A DNA stretch of 64,000 nt from Marivirga arenosa (lineage in GTDB: Bacteria > Bacteroidota > Bacteroidia > Cytophagales > Cyclobacteriaceae): assembly GCF_030503875.2 (NCBI RefSeq), contig NZ_CP129968.2:3436001-3500000 (forward strand), written 5' to 3'. Position 1 is the stretch's first letter, and every line of letters starts with the position of its first letter. A program made the position numbers and the translations under genes. Below, in pieces: positions 57,720 through 64,000 of this stretch. Under the pieces are notes generated by a model. The model saw only the letters and a list, made by a program, of their open reading frames with translations, was not told the DNA's origin and ran no database searches.

Positions 57720-59075
57720 TTACTTATTCTTCTTCAATTGTGTGAAGTCATAAGTTTCTAAAAATTTAGTTGTGAATTTACCTGATTTAAAGATTTCATT
57801 GTCCATCATTTCGATATGGAAAGGTATTGTGGTTTTAACGCCTTCAATTACAAATTCTTCCAATGCTCTCTTCATTCTAACCATTACTTCCTCTCTACTT
57901 TGCCCTGATACAATTAGTTTGGCGATCATTGAATCGTAAAAAGGAGGAATTGTATAGCCTGCATACACATGGCTGTCTACTCTTACGCCATGACCACCTG
58001 GTAAATGTAAATTTGTAATTTTTCCTGGACTTGGTCTAAAATCATTTGCAGGATCTTCCGCATTAATTCTACATTCCATCGCATATAGATGAGGGAAGTA
58101 ATTTTTACCTGAAATGGTTAAACCAGCAGCCACTTTAATTTGCTCTTTGATAAGATCAAAATCAGTAACTTCTTCTGTAATCGGGTGCTCAACCTGAATA
58201 CGTGTATTCATTTCCATGAAATAGAAGTTATTGTGCTTATCTAATAAGAATTCGATGGTTCCTGCACCTTCATAGCCAACTGCTTCAGCACCAGCTATAG
58301 CTGCTTTACCCATTTTTTCTCTAAGCTCATCTGTCATGACAGGACAAGGAGTTTCCTCAATCAATTTCTGGTGCCTTCTCTGAATAGAACAATCTCTCTC
58401 AGATAAATGGCATGCTTTACCATTTTTATCACCCACGATTTGAACCTCAACGTGACGTGGCTCCTCTACAAATTTTTCTAAATAAAGCCCTTCATTTCCA
58501 AAAGAGGCGCCTGCTTCCTGACGCGCAGAATCCCATGCTTTTTTGAATTCATCTTCCTTATTGACAATACGCATACCTTTACCTCCACCACCTGCTGTAG
58601 CTTTAAGAATTACGGGGTATCCCATATCTTTAGCAATCTTCTTACCTTCTTCAATGGACTCAAGTATGCCTTCTGAACCTGGGATTGTTGGAACACCTGC
58701 AGCCTTCATAGTAGCTTTAGCAGTGGCCTTATCTCCCATTTTGCTGATCATATCAGGATCTGCACCAATGAATTTTATTCCGTATTCAGCACAAATTTTT
58801 GAAAACTCAGCATTTTCAGATAAGAATCCATAACCAGGGTGAATAGCATCAGCATTTGTAATTTCGGCAGCTGAAATTATATTAGGTATATTTAAATAAG
58901 AATCTTTACTAGCTGCTGGCCCTATGCATACTGCCTCGTCAGCAAATCTCACGTGTAAACTATCTTTATCAGCCAGTGAATAAACTGCCACTGTACTAAT
59001 TCCCATTTCTTTGCAAGTTCTGATAATTCGCAAAGCAATTTCACCTCTATTGGCAATTAATATCTTTTTAAACAC
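57720..59075 (-). CDS. accC: Acetyl-CoA carboxylase, biotin carboxylase subunit
   Basis: AccC carboxylates the biotin of AccB in the first step of fatty-acid synthesis. The ATP-grasp domain has [14 protein letters not shown] (about 159-172), the family start [16 protein letters not shown], and [15 protein letters not shown] near 288-302 with the catalytic Arg-Gln-Val-Glu. The length is 451 residues. It lies 48 bases after accB. The linker accB-accC holds a short hairpin at 59105-59122 without a U-run. Confidence 0.97.
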   Translation of the reverse strand: MFKKILIANRGEIALRIIRTCKEMGISTVAVYSLADKDSLHVRFADEAVCIGPAASKDSYLNIPNIISAAEITNADAIHPGYGFLSENAEFSKICAEYGIKFIGADPDMISKMGDKATAKATMKAAGVPTIPGSEGILESIEEGKKIAKDMGYPVILKATAGGGGKGMRIVNKEDEFKKAWDSARQEAGASFGNEGLYLEKFVEEPRHVEVQIVGDKNGKACHLSERDCSIQRRHQKLIEETPCPVMTDELREKMGKAAIAGAEAVGYEGAGTIEFLLDKHNNFYFMEMNTRIQVEHPITEEVTDFDLIKEQIKVAAGLTISGKNYFPHLYAMECRINAEDPANDFRPSPGKITNLHLPGGHGVRVDSHVYAGYTIPPFYDSMIAKLIVSGQSREEVMVRMKRALEEFVIEGVKTTIPFHIEMMDNEIFKSGKFTTKFLETYDFTQLKKNK

Positions 59076-59123
59076 AATATTTATTTTTTAATGAAACATT
59101 ATACTTCTCTTGATGAATTTTTA

Positions 59124-59612
59124 TCAAGAAGGATCCACTAAAAATAATGGCTGATCGTATTCAACTGGAGTGGCGTTGTCTACTAAGATTTTAACAATTT
59201 TACCTGAAATATCAGATTCGATTTCATTAAAAAGCTTCATAGCTTCTACTATACATACTGTATCCCCCGCTTTAACTGAATCACCAACATTAACAAATGC
59301 AGGAGAATCAGGATTAGGTGTTCTGTAGAAAGTTCCAATCATTGGAGATTTAATAGCAACATATTTATCATCATCAGAAGCTGCCGCTTTATCGCCACCA
59401 CCAGAACTTGGTGCAGGAGTTTCAACAGGAGCAGAAGCCGGTGCTGGTGCAGGAGCTGCAGCTGGTTGAGGTGCAGGTGCTGCTGCTTGAATCACTTTAG
59501 CTTCCGTATTCTTTTTAACTTTAATTTTAAATTCTTCTGTTTCAATATTTACTTCATCCAATCCGGACTTAGAAATAAAATCAATAAGGTCTTGAATCTC
59601 TTTCGCTTTCAT
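59124..59612 (-). CDS. accB: Biotin carboxyl carrier protein
   Basis: The C-terminal biotinyl domain carries the biotinylated Lys126 in EAMKLFNE. An N-terminal helix region (1-40) is followed by a Pro/Ala-rich flexible linker (about 42-70), of the type that lets biotin swing between active sites. It has 162 residues. It lies 39 bases after efp and before accC, the common efp-accB-accC order. Confidence 0.97.
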   Translation of the reverse strand: MKAKEIQDLIDFISKSGLDEVNIETEEFKIKVKKNTEAKVIQAAAPAPQPAAAPAPAPASAPVETPAPSSGGGDKAAASDDDKYVAIKSPMIGTFYRTPNPDSPAFVNVGDSVKAGDTVCIVEAMKLFNEIESDISGKIVKILVDNATPVEYDQPLFLVDPS

Positions 59613-59651
59613 AGCAATTGGTTTAGTTAAAAGTCAAAATTTCTTAAATAA

Positions 59652-60218
59652 TTATTTTTTTACCCTCTCTGAATAAGAACGGGTTCTTGTATCTACTTTA
59701 ATAACTTCATCTTGATCGATGAATAAAGGCACTTTTACTTCAGCTCCTGTTTCTACTGTTGCAGGTTTAGTAGCATTTGTAGCGGTATCACCTTTGATGC
59801 CTGGCTCAGTATAAGTTACTTTCATTTCAACAAATGGAGGCAACTCACAACTTAATGGCTTTTCAGTTTCTGCATGAATTAAAATATCAACTTCTTGCCC
59901 TTCTTTATACAAATCAGAGTTTTCAATGTTCTCTTCAGGAATAGAAATCTGTTCGAAAGTTTCTGTATCCATGAAGTGCATTCCTATATCATCCTTGTAT
60001 AAGAATTGGTGAGGTCTTCTTTCAATTCTTGCAGTAGTTACTTTATGTCCTGAGGAAAATGTGTTATCTAAAACTTTCCCAGTTGTAAGACTTTTTAATT
60101 TAGTACGAACAAAAGCAGGCCCTTTTCCTGGCTTTACGTGTTGAAATTCTACTATTGTAAATAAGTCGTTATTATATTCAATGCAAAGACCATTTTTGAA
60201 ATCTGAAGTATCTGCCAT
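59652..60218 (-). CDS. efp: Elongation factor P
   Basis: EF-P relieves ribosome stalling at proline runs. The KOW-like N-terminal domain has [16 protein letters not shown], whose Lys in the PGKGP loop is the site that some bacteria modify. Two OB-fold domains follow, with the conserved C-terminal [25 protein letters not shown] (core [16 protein letters not shown] near 163-178). It has 188 residues. It lies between fabH (27 bases upstream) and accB (39 bases downstream). No modification genes (epmA, epmB) are nearby. Confidence 0.97.
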   Translation of the reverse strand: MADTSDFKNGLCIEYNNDLFTIVEFQHVKPGKGPAFVRTKLKSLTTGKVLDNTFSSGHKVTTARIERRPHQFLYKDDIGMHFMDTETFEQISIPEENIENSDLYKEGQEVDILIHAETEKPLSCELPPFVEMKVTYTEPGIKGDTATNATKPATVETGAEVKVPLFIDQDEVIKVDTRTRSYSERVKK

Positions 60219-60245
60219 TTTAAAATAAAATTAAATTTAATGATA

Positions 60246-61244
60246 TTAATTTGAATCGTAAGCCCATTTTATATAAACGGAGCCCCATGTAAATCCTCCT
60301 CCAAATGCCGCAAGGATAATATTATCCCCTTTTTTCATTTGTTTTTCATATTCCCATAAACATAAAGGAATAGTACCACTGGTTGTATTACCAAATTTAT
60401 GAATATTGAGCATCACTTTGTCAGAATTGACCCCCATTCGGTTAGCAGTAGCATCTATAATTCTTTTGTTAGCTTGATGAGGAACTAACCAAGCTACATC
60501 TTCTGAAGTCAATTCATTTTTAGCCATAATTTCAGCAGCAACTTCTGCCATATTCGTTACAGCAAATTTAAATACTTGACTCCCTTCTTGATATACATAA
60601 TGTTCTTTAGCCGCTAAGGTCTCAGCAGACGCAGGTTTCCTGCTCCCTCCTGCTTTCATGTGTAAGAACTGTTCTCCAGAACCATCTGAATGAAGTATTG
60701 AGTCTTTTATCCCAAAACCTTCTTCATTAGGCTCTAATAAAATTGCTCCGCCACCATCACCAAAAATGATACAAGTCTGTCTATCTTCATAATCAATAAT
60801 GGAAGACATTTTATCAGCACCCACGACTATCACCTTTTTATACTTACCTGTTTCGATAAATTGAGATCCTGTAGCTAAAGCAAACAAAAAGCCTGAGCAA
60901 GCTGCTTGTATATCATAGCTGAAGGCATTAACTGCGCCTACATTGTTGCTAATAATATTTGCAGTAGCAGGGAAAAGCATATCTGGAGTAGTAGTAGCAC
61001 AAATCAATAAGTCAATATCCTCAGCTTTTGTACCTGTTTTTTCCAATAAACCTTTAACAGCCTCAGTACCAATTACTGAAGTACCTTGGTTTTCACCTTT
61101 AAGAATTCTTCTTTCTTTAATGCCAGTACGGGAAGTAATCCACTCATCATTAGTTTCGACCATAGTCTCTAACTCTTTGTTAGTCAACACATAGTCAGGA
61201 ACCCATCCATGAACTCCGGTAATAGCTGCAGTTATTTTAGTCAT
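60246..61244 (-). CDS. fabH: 3-oxoacyl-ACP synthase III
   Basis: FabH starts fatty-acid chains by condensing acetyl-CoA (or branched primers) with malonyl-ACP. The catalytic triad is Cys116 (QAACSGF), His in [10 protein letters not shown] and Asn in KFGNTTSG. At 332 residues it is full length. It heads fabH-efp-accB-accC and has its own promoter. No plsX precedes it, unlike in many bacteria; rpmF and DUF177 lie upstream instead, separated by a terminator. Confidence 0.97.
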   Translation of the reverse strand: MTKITAAITGVHGWVPDYVLTNKELETMVETNDEWITSRTGIKERRILKGENQGTSVIGTEAVKGLLEKTGTKAEDIDLLICATTTPDMLFPATANIISNNVGAVNAFSYDIQAACSGFLFALATGSQFIETGKYKKVIVVGADKMSSIIDYEDRQTCIIFGDGGGAILLEPNEEGFGIKDSILHSDGSGEQFLHMKAGGSRKPASAETLAAKEHYVYQEGSQVFKFAVTNMAEVAAEIMAKNELTSEDVAWLVPHQANKRIIDATANRMGVNSDKVMLNIHKFGNTTSGTIPLCLWEYEKQMKKGDNIILAAFGGGFTWGSVYIKWAYDSN

Positions 61245-61308
61245 TTGTTGATTGTAGTTTCTTTGGCTATTGAATTGCTAATATATATAATATTGAATTG
61301 AAGCCCGA

Positions 61309-61338
61309 CAAATTTAGGAGAAATGAATAGGTCAACAA
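61309..61338 (-). promoter_or_regulatory. Sigma-A promoter of the fabH operon (TTG-N19-TAAATTTG)
   Basis: On the minus strand, TTG at 61338-61336 is followed by exactly 19 bases and TAAATTTG at 61316-61309. It is one of the best matches to the Bacteroidota promoter consensus in this window. It lies 64 bases ahead of the fabH ATG and downstream of the rpmF terminator. Confidence 0.75.
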
Positions 61339-61428
61339 TCAATGATACCAGAAACAGGTAAGAATAATCAAATTTTAACCTCTAAGAATTATAAAACTCA
61401 ACTATTCAAAAAAGTATTGCCAATAAAA

Positions 61429-61454
61429 AAAGCTTTGCTTGAAAGCAAAGCTTT
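61429..61454 (-). terminator. Intrinsic terminator after rpmF
   Basis: AAAGCTTTGCTT / AAGCAAAGCTTT pair over 12 bp (the innermost pairs probably open into the loop). On the minus strand it is followed by TTTTTTATTG. It lies 20 bases beyond the rpmF stop and separates it from the fabH promoter. Confidence 0.85.
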
Positions 61455-61474
61455 ATATTTCATCTTGACTATAA

Positions 61475-61666
61475 TTAAGCCAATACTTCTTTTTCCATTA
61501 CTACATTACCTTTGTAGTAAAGTTTACCTTCGTGCCAGAAAGCTCTGTGTGGCAAATGCGCCTCGCCTGTAGTAGGACAAATCGCCAATAATTTTGCCGT
61601 TCCTTTTTTGTGAGTCCTTCTTTTATCTCTTCTGGTTCTAGATATTTTTCTCTTAGGATGCGCCAT
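61475..61666 (-). CDS. rpmF: Ribosomal protein bL32
   Basis: The 63-residue, highly basic protein begins [16 protein letters not shown], the L32 signature. The usual four-Cys zinc ribbon is largely lost: only one Cys remains (LLAICPTTG) and the later positions are His ([10 protein letters not shown]), as in zinc-free variants. It lies 20 bases after DUF177, the standard yceD-rpmF pair. Confidence 0.97.
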   Translation of the reverse strand: MAHPKRKISRTRRDKRRTHKKGTAKLLAICPTTGEAHLPHRAFWHEGKLYYKGNVVMEKEVLA

Positions 61667-61686
61667 TTTATTCTAATTTTTAATTC

Positions 61687-62226
61687 TTATTTCTTTTTTT
61701 TCAAATCTTTTAATGCTGCCCATCGTGGGTCAATTTCTTCTTCACTTTTTTCCTCCTCACTCGGATTATCATCAGCATTATCTATGTAAACATATTCATT
61801 ATGCTCTTCATCTTCTCCTAACTCATCGGGGTGAAGCTTTTTTAATGGAATTTGCAAAGCAATAGTTTCATAAATGAAATGGCCTACATTAATCACTTGT
61901 GTGTTTTTTGTAATTACCATTACATCCTCTTCTAACTCTTTTTCCTCTTCTCCATATTTATACAGCAACTTTTTGCTGATATCTATCGGGTATTCAAATT
62001 CTTCTAAACTTCTATCGCTCACAAGATCAAGATATCCTGAAAAATCGAAAGTGAGCTCCATTAAATTATCTCTTTTATCCAATAAGAGATCAATTTTTAC
62101 TTCTCCACTATCAATCAAATCCCCTTCAAACTTGCTGAAAAAGTCTTTATCAACAGAAAACTTATATTCATGCAGCTTGTTTCCAAGCTTATATACTTGA
62201 ATGTCGAATTCTTTCAACTTTTCCAT
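61687..62226 (-). CDS. YceD/DUF177 family protein
   Basis: The protein is 179 residues, with an acidic C-terminus rich in Glu/Asp (DNADDNPSEEEKSEEEID). It is located directly before rpmF as in most bacteria, where YceD-like proteins are linked to 23S rRNA maturation. The beta-rich core with LTFDFSGYLDLVSDRSLEEF (about 73-92) fits DUF177, although the usual C-terminal cysteines are absent. A TATCTTTG box at 62246-62253 lies 19 bases before its start and may give an internal promoter. Confidence 0.85.
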   Translation of the reverse strand: MEKLKEFDIQVYKLGNKLHEYKFSVDKDFFSKFEGDLIDSGEVKIDLLLDKRDNLMELTFDFSGYLDLVSDRSLEEFEYPIDISKKLLYKYGEEEKELEEDVMVITKNTQVINVGHFIYETIALQIPLKKLHPDELGEDEEHNEYVYIDNADDNPSEEEKSEEEIDPRWAALKDLKKKK

Positions 62227-62245
62227 CCCACCTGAATTAAGAGCG

Positions 62246-62253
62246 CAAAGATA
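62246..62253 (-). promoter_or_regulatory. Possible -7 box TATCTTTG before DUF177-rpmF
   Basis: It matches TAnnTTTG in the 56-base gap after pdxA, without a TTG at -33 distance. It would allow rpmF to be expressed apart from pdxA. Confidence 0.3.
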
Positions 62254-62282
62254 AAAAGATTATTTGATATTACTAAATAGCT

Positions 62283-63293
62283 TTAAGAATATTCTTTTCT
62301 ATTCTTAATGATATCGGATGCCAAGAACAAGGCTTGTCGCATAGAAGTTTCATCCGCCTGACCTTTTCCTGTTAAGTCATAAGCTGTTCCATGGTCTGGT
62401 GAAGTACGTACAAAAGGTAAACCAGCAGTATAATTAACTCCATTTGAAAAGGCTAATGTTTTAAAAGGAATCAATCCTTGATCATGATACATAGCTAATA
62501 CAGCATCAAAGTTTTTATACTGTTGATTTCCAAAAAAGCCATCAGCTGGAAAAGGACCAAAAACTAATTTCCCTTTTTCTTTCCTCTTTTCAATTAATGG
62601 TTTGATAAAGTCTTCTTCCTCATTTCCGATAACTCCACCATCGCCCGCATGTGGATTTAACCCTAATACTGCTATTTTAGGTTTTTTGATTCCGAAATCC
62701 TGCTTTAAAGATTTTTCTAAAACATCTAATTTACTGTCAATTTTTTCTGCTGTAACCTTATTTGCTACATCTTGAATAGGAATATGCCCAGTTACCACCC
62801 CTACTCTCAAATCACCATCTACTAATAACATTAAACTGTCTTTAACTTCAGATTTCTGCGCTAAATACTCTGTATGTCCCGCAAAATTAAAATTATCGGA
62901 CTGAATATTATTTTTATTGATTGGAGCCGTAACAATAGCATCAACATTTCCTGCAAGAGCATCATCAACAGCTTTTTCTATGCTGATAAAAGCATATTTA
63001 CCTGCTTCCTCAGTAGATTGCCCCATGGTGATATTCACAGTTTCTTCCCATAAATTGAGAACATTCAATTTCTTGTCATTTAGTTCTTCCAATTTTTTTA
63101 ACTGAAAATAATTGAAATCACGAATGTTTAGAGCTTTTCTATAATAGGACAATATTTTACCTGAACCATACACCACTGGAGTCATCAATTTCAAAATTCT
63201 ATTGTCTTCTAAAGCTTTAATGATCACTTCAGGAGCAATACTATTTACATCTCCAATAGTAATAGCAATTGTGGGTTTATTATTTTCTTCCAT
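62283..63293 (-). CDS. pdxA: 4-hydroxythreonine-4-phosphate dehydrogenase
   Basis: PdxA is an NAD-dependent enzyme of the DXP-dependent pyridoxal phosphate pathway, which also uses the product of Dxs encoded at 5448-7373. The signatures are AITIGDVNSIAPEV, TAPINKNNI, FAGHTEYLA (metal His), GLNPHAGDGG (metal His) and MYHDQGLIPFK (metal His), and the C-terminal RTSPDHGTAYD. The length is 336 residues. It is divergent from rsmA, a neighbour pair also found in other bacteria. Confidence 0.97.
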   Translation of the reverse strand: MEENNKPTIAITIGDVNSIAPEVIIKALEDNRILKLMTPVVYGSGKILSYYRKALNIRDFNYFQLKKLEELNDKKLNVLNLWEETVNITMGQSTEEAGKYAFISIEKAVDDALAGNVDAIVTAPINKNNIQSDNFNFAGHTEYLAQKSEVKDSLMLLVDGDLRVGVVTGHIPIQDVANKVTAEKIDSKLDVLEKSLKQDFGIKKPKIAVLGLNPHAGDGGVIGNEEEDFIKPLIEKRKEKGKLVFGPFPADGFFGNQQYKNFDAVLAMYHDQGLIPFKTLAFSNGVNYTAGLPFVRTSPDHGTAYDLTGKGQADETSMRQALFLASDIIKNRKEYS

Positions 63294-63379
63294 ATCTTAA
63301 ATCAGAACTTGAAGCTGAATTTTGAAATAATTATGATTAAATTCTGTGCAATTTAGTTTTTTTTTATCTGCTTTGAAAA

Positions 63380-64000
63380 ATGAAGGGAGTTCGAGCGAAA
63401 AAACATCTAGGTCAACATTTCTTAAAAGACCAAAATATTGCCAACAAAATTGTGGATAGTTTAAGTGGTCATCAATCCTATAATAAATTATTAGAGATTG
63501 GTCCTGGCACGGGTGTTTTGAGTGATATTTTAATTCAACAAAATATTTATGATTTATTATTTATGGATGTTGATCAGGAATCCATTGATTATCTAAAAGT
63601 TCAACATCCTGATTATTCCGATCAATTCATTTTGGAAGATTTTTTAAGAATGGATGTATCAAAATACTTTAATGAGCCATTCGGAATAATTGGCAACTTT
63701 CCATATAATATTTCATCACAAATTTTCTTTAAAGTTTTAGAGTATAGAAATCAAATTCCTGAAGTGGTAGGAATGATTCAAAAAGAAGTGGGAGAAAGGA
63801 TAGCTGCAAAAGAGGGGAATAAAACTTATGGCATATTAAGCGTATTAATTCAAGCTTTTTATGATGTTGAATATTTATTTTCAGTACCTCCTAATGTATT
63901 TAATCCGCCTCCGAAGGTAACTTCAGCAGTATTAAGATTAAAAAGAAATGAAACTGAAACTTTAGATTGTGATGAAAAGTTGTTTTTCAGGGTTGTAAAG
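63380..64000 (+). CDS. rsmA: 16S rRNA (adenine1518/1519-N6) dimethyltransferase, 3' end cut by window
   Basis: The N-terminus RAKKHLGQHFLKDQNIANKI is the KsgA signature. SAM-binding IGPGTGVL (about 40-47) and the catalytic GNFPYNISSQIF (about 113-124) follow. The open frame covers 207 residues to the window edge; about 50 more would be expected. It methylates two adenines in helix 45 of 16S rRNA. It is the first plus-strand gene after the pdxA divergence, and no clear promoter box is visible in the 86-base gap. Confidence 0.97.
   Translation, partial: MKGVRAKKHLGQHFLKDQNIANKIVDSLSGHQSYNKLLEIGPGTGVLSDILIQQNIYDLLFMDVDQESIDYLKVQHPDYSDQFILEDFLRMDVSKYFNEPFGIIGNFPYNISSQIFFKVLEYRNQIPEVVGMIQKEVGERIAAKEGNKTYGILSVLIQAFYDVEYLFSVPPNVFNPPPKVTSAVLRLKRNETETLDCDEKLFFRVVK

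Noticed and set aside
59105..59122. Hairpin between accB and accC (CTTGAT / ATCAAG)
   Set aside because: No U-run follows and the pair is normally co-expressed; it overlaps nothing else that suggests an attenuator.
61342..61572. Plus-strand open frame across the rpmF terminator
   Set aside because: It runs antisense over the terminator hairpin and into rpmF; its hydrophobic tail is the reverse reading of rpmF.

Overview
The window reads as a chromosomal segment of a low-GC Bacteroidota, most likely a marine Cytophagales bacterium related to Marivirga/Flammeovirgaceae; the family is inferred, not proven. Supporting signs are the TAnnTTTG/TTG promoter grammar, near absence of Shine-Dalgarno sites, Bacteroidota-type proteins (PUR/DUF3276, DUF4286, BT0820-like HAD, a SusC-like receptor, TIGR02757), a bifunctional HisIE, and a CrtZ-type carotenoid cluster. 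Genes are densely packed. No gap exceeds 300 bases; the longest are 18927-19217, 34479-34728, 61245-61474 and 54317-54541. I see no rRNA, tRNA, insertion sequence, prophage or CRISPR array. Both edges cut a gene: an acyltransferase at the left and rsmA at the right.

Layout. 1-3.0 kb: partial acyltransferase (-), then two small unknowns, a HAD hydrolase and map (+). 3.0-5.3 kb: VOC protein, a YbhN-like membrane protein and scpA (-). 5.4-8.1 kb: dxs and an alpha/beta hydrolase (+). 8.1-11.5 kb: nucleotide-sugar operon ugd-uxs-galE (-). 11.6-14.0 kb: a TonB-dependent receptor (-). 14.1-20.2 kb: a carotenoid locus with a MarR gene (+), the operon ECF sigma-crtI-crtB-ispH-crtZ (-), and a CarH-like B12-binding MerR regulator (-) upstream of it. 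20.3-22.2 kb: DUF4286, a rhodanese/HMA/thioredoxin/small membrane protein operon and a lipoprotein. 22.3-26.3 kb: M28 peptidase, bile-acid-type transporter, pyrD and a PUR-domain protein (-). 26.4-28.7 kb: DUF58, riboflavin synthase and a LytTR regulator (+). 28.7-31.7 kb: ribD-msrC-hemF-PAP2 (-). 31.8-39 kb: prmC, SDR, a kinase-like membrane protein without an ATPase domain, a DEFD-box helicase, a secreted M24 peptidase, a TapB-like protein and plsC. 39-44 kb: an exported thioredoxin-fold protein, an exported TPR-CHAT protein, DUF202 and USP. 44-50.8 kb: a 57-residue membrane ORF, xseA, TIGR02757, a five-LysM/RlpA-like protein, NfeD, kdsB and a nitroreductase. 50.8-54.3 kb: his operon (hisH-hisA-hisF-hisIE) followed by two tandem paralogous lipoproteins. 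54.5-57.7 kb: two outer-membrane barrels, Ppx/GppA and a lipid-anchored RidA. 57.7-64 kb: fabH-efp-accB-accC, pdxA-DUF177-rpmF and divergent rsmA.

How the parts fit. Dxs starts, and the operon-embedded IspH ends, the MEP pathway that feeds CrtB/CrtI/CrtZ. A CarH-type photoreceptor-like repressor and an ECF sigma factor flank a promoter overlaid by two identically spaced inverted repeats (TTGTTTAA-N16-TTAAACAA), so light- or B12-controlled carotenogenesis is the most coherent regulatory story here. A second regulatory signal is a perfect Crp/Fnr-type palindrome placed at about -41.5 of the predicted promoter of the rhodanese-thioredoxin operon. The rest is largely housekeeping: lipid, histidine, riboflavin, heme and pyrimidine synthesis, plus envelope proteins.
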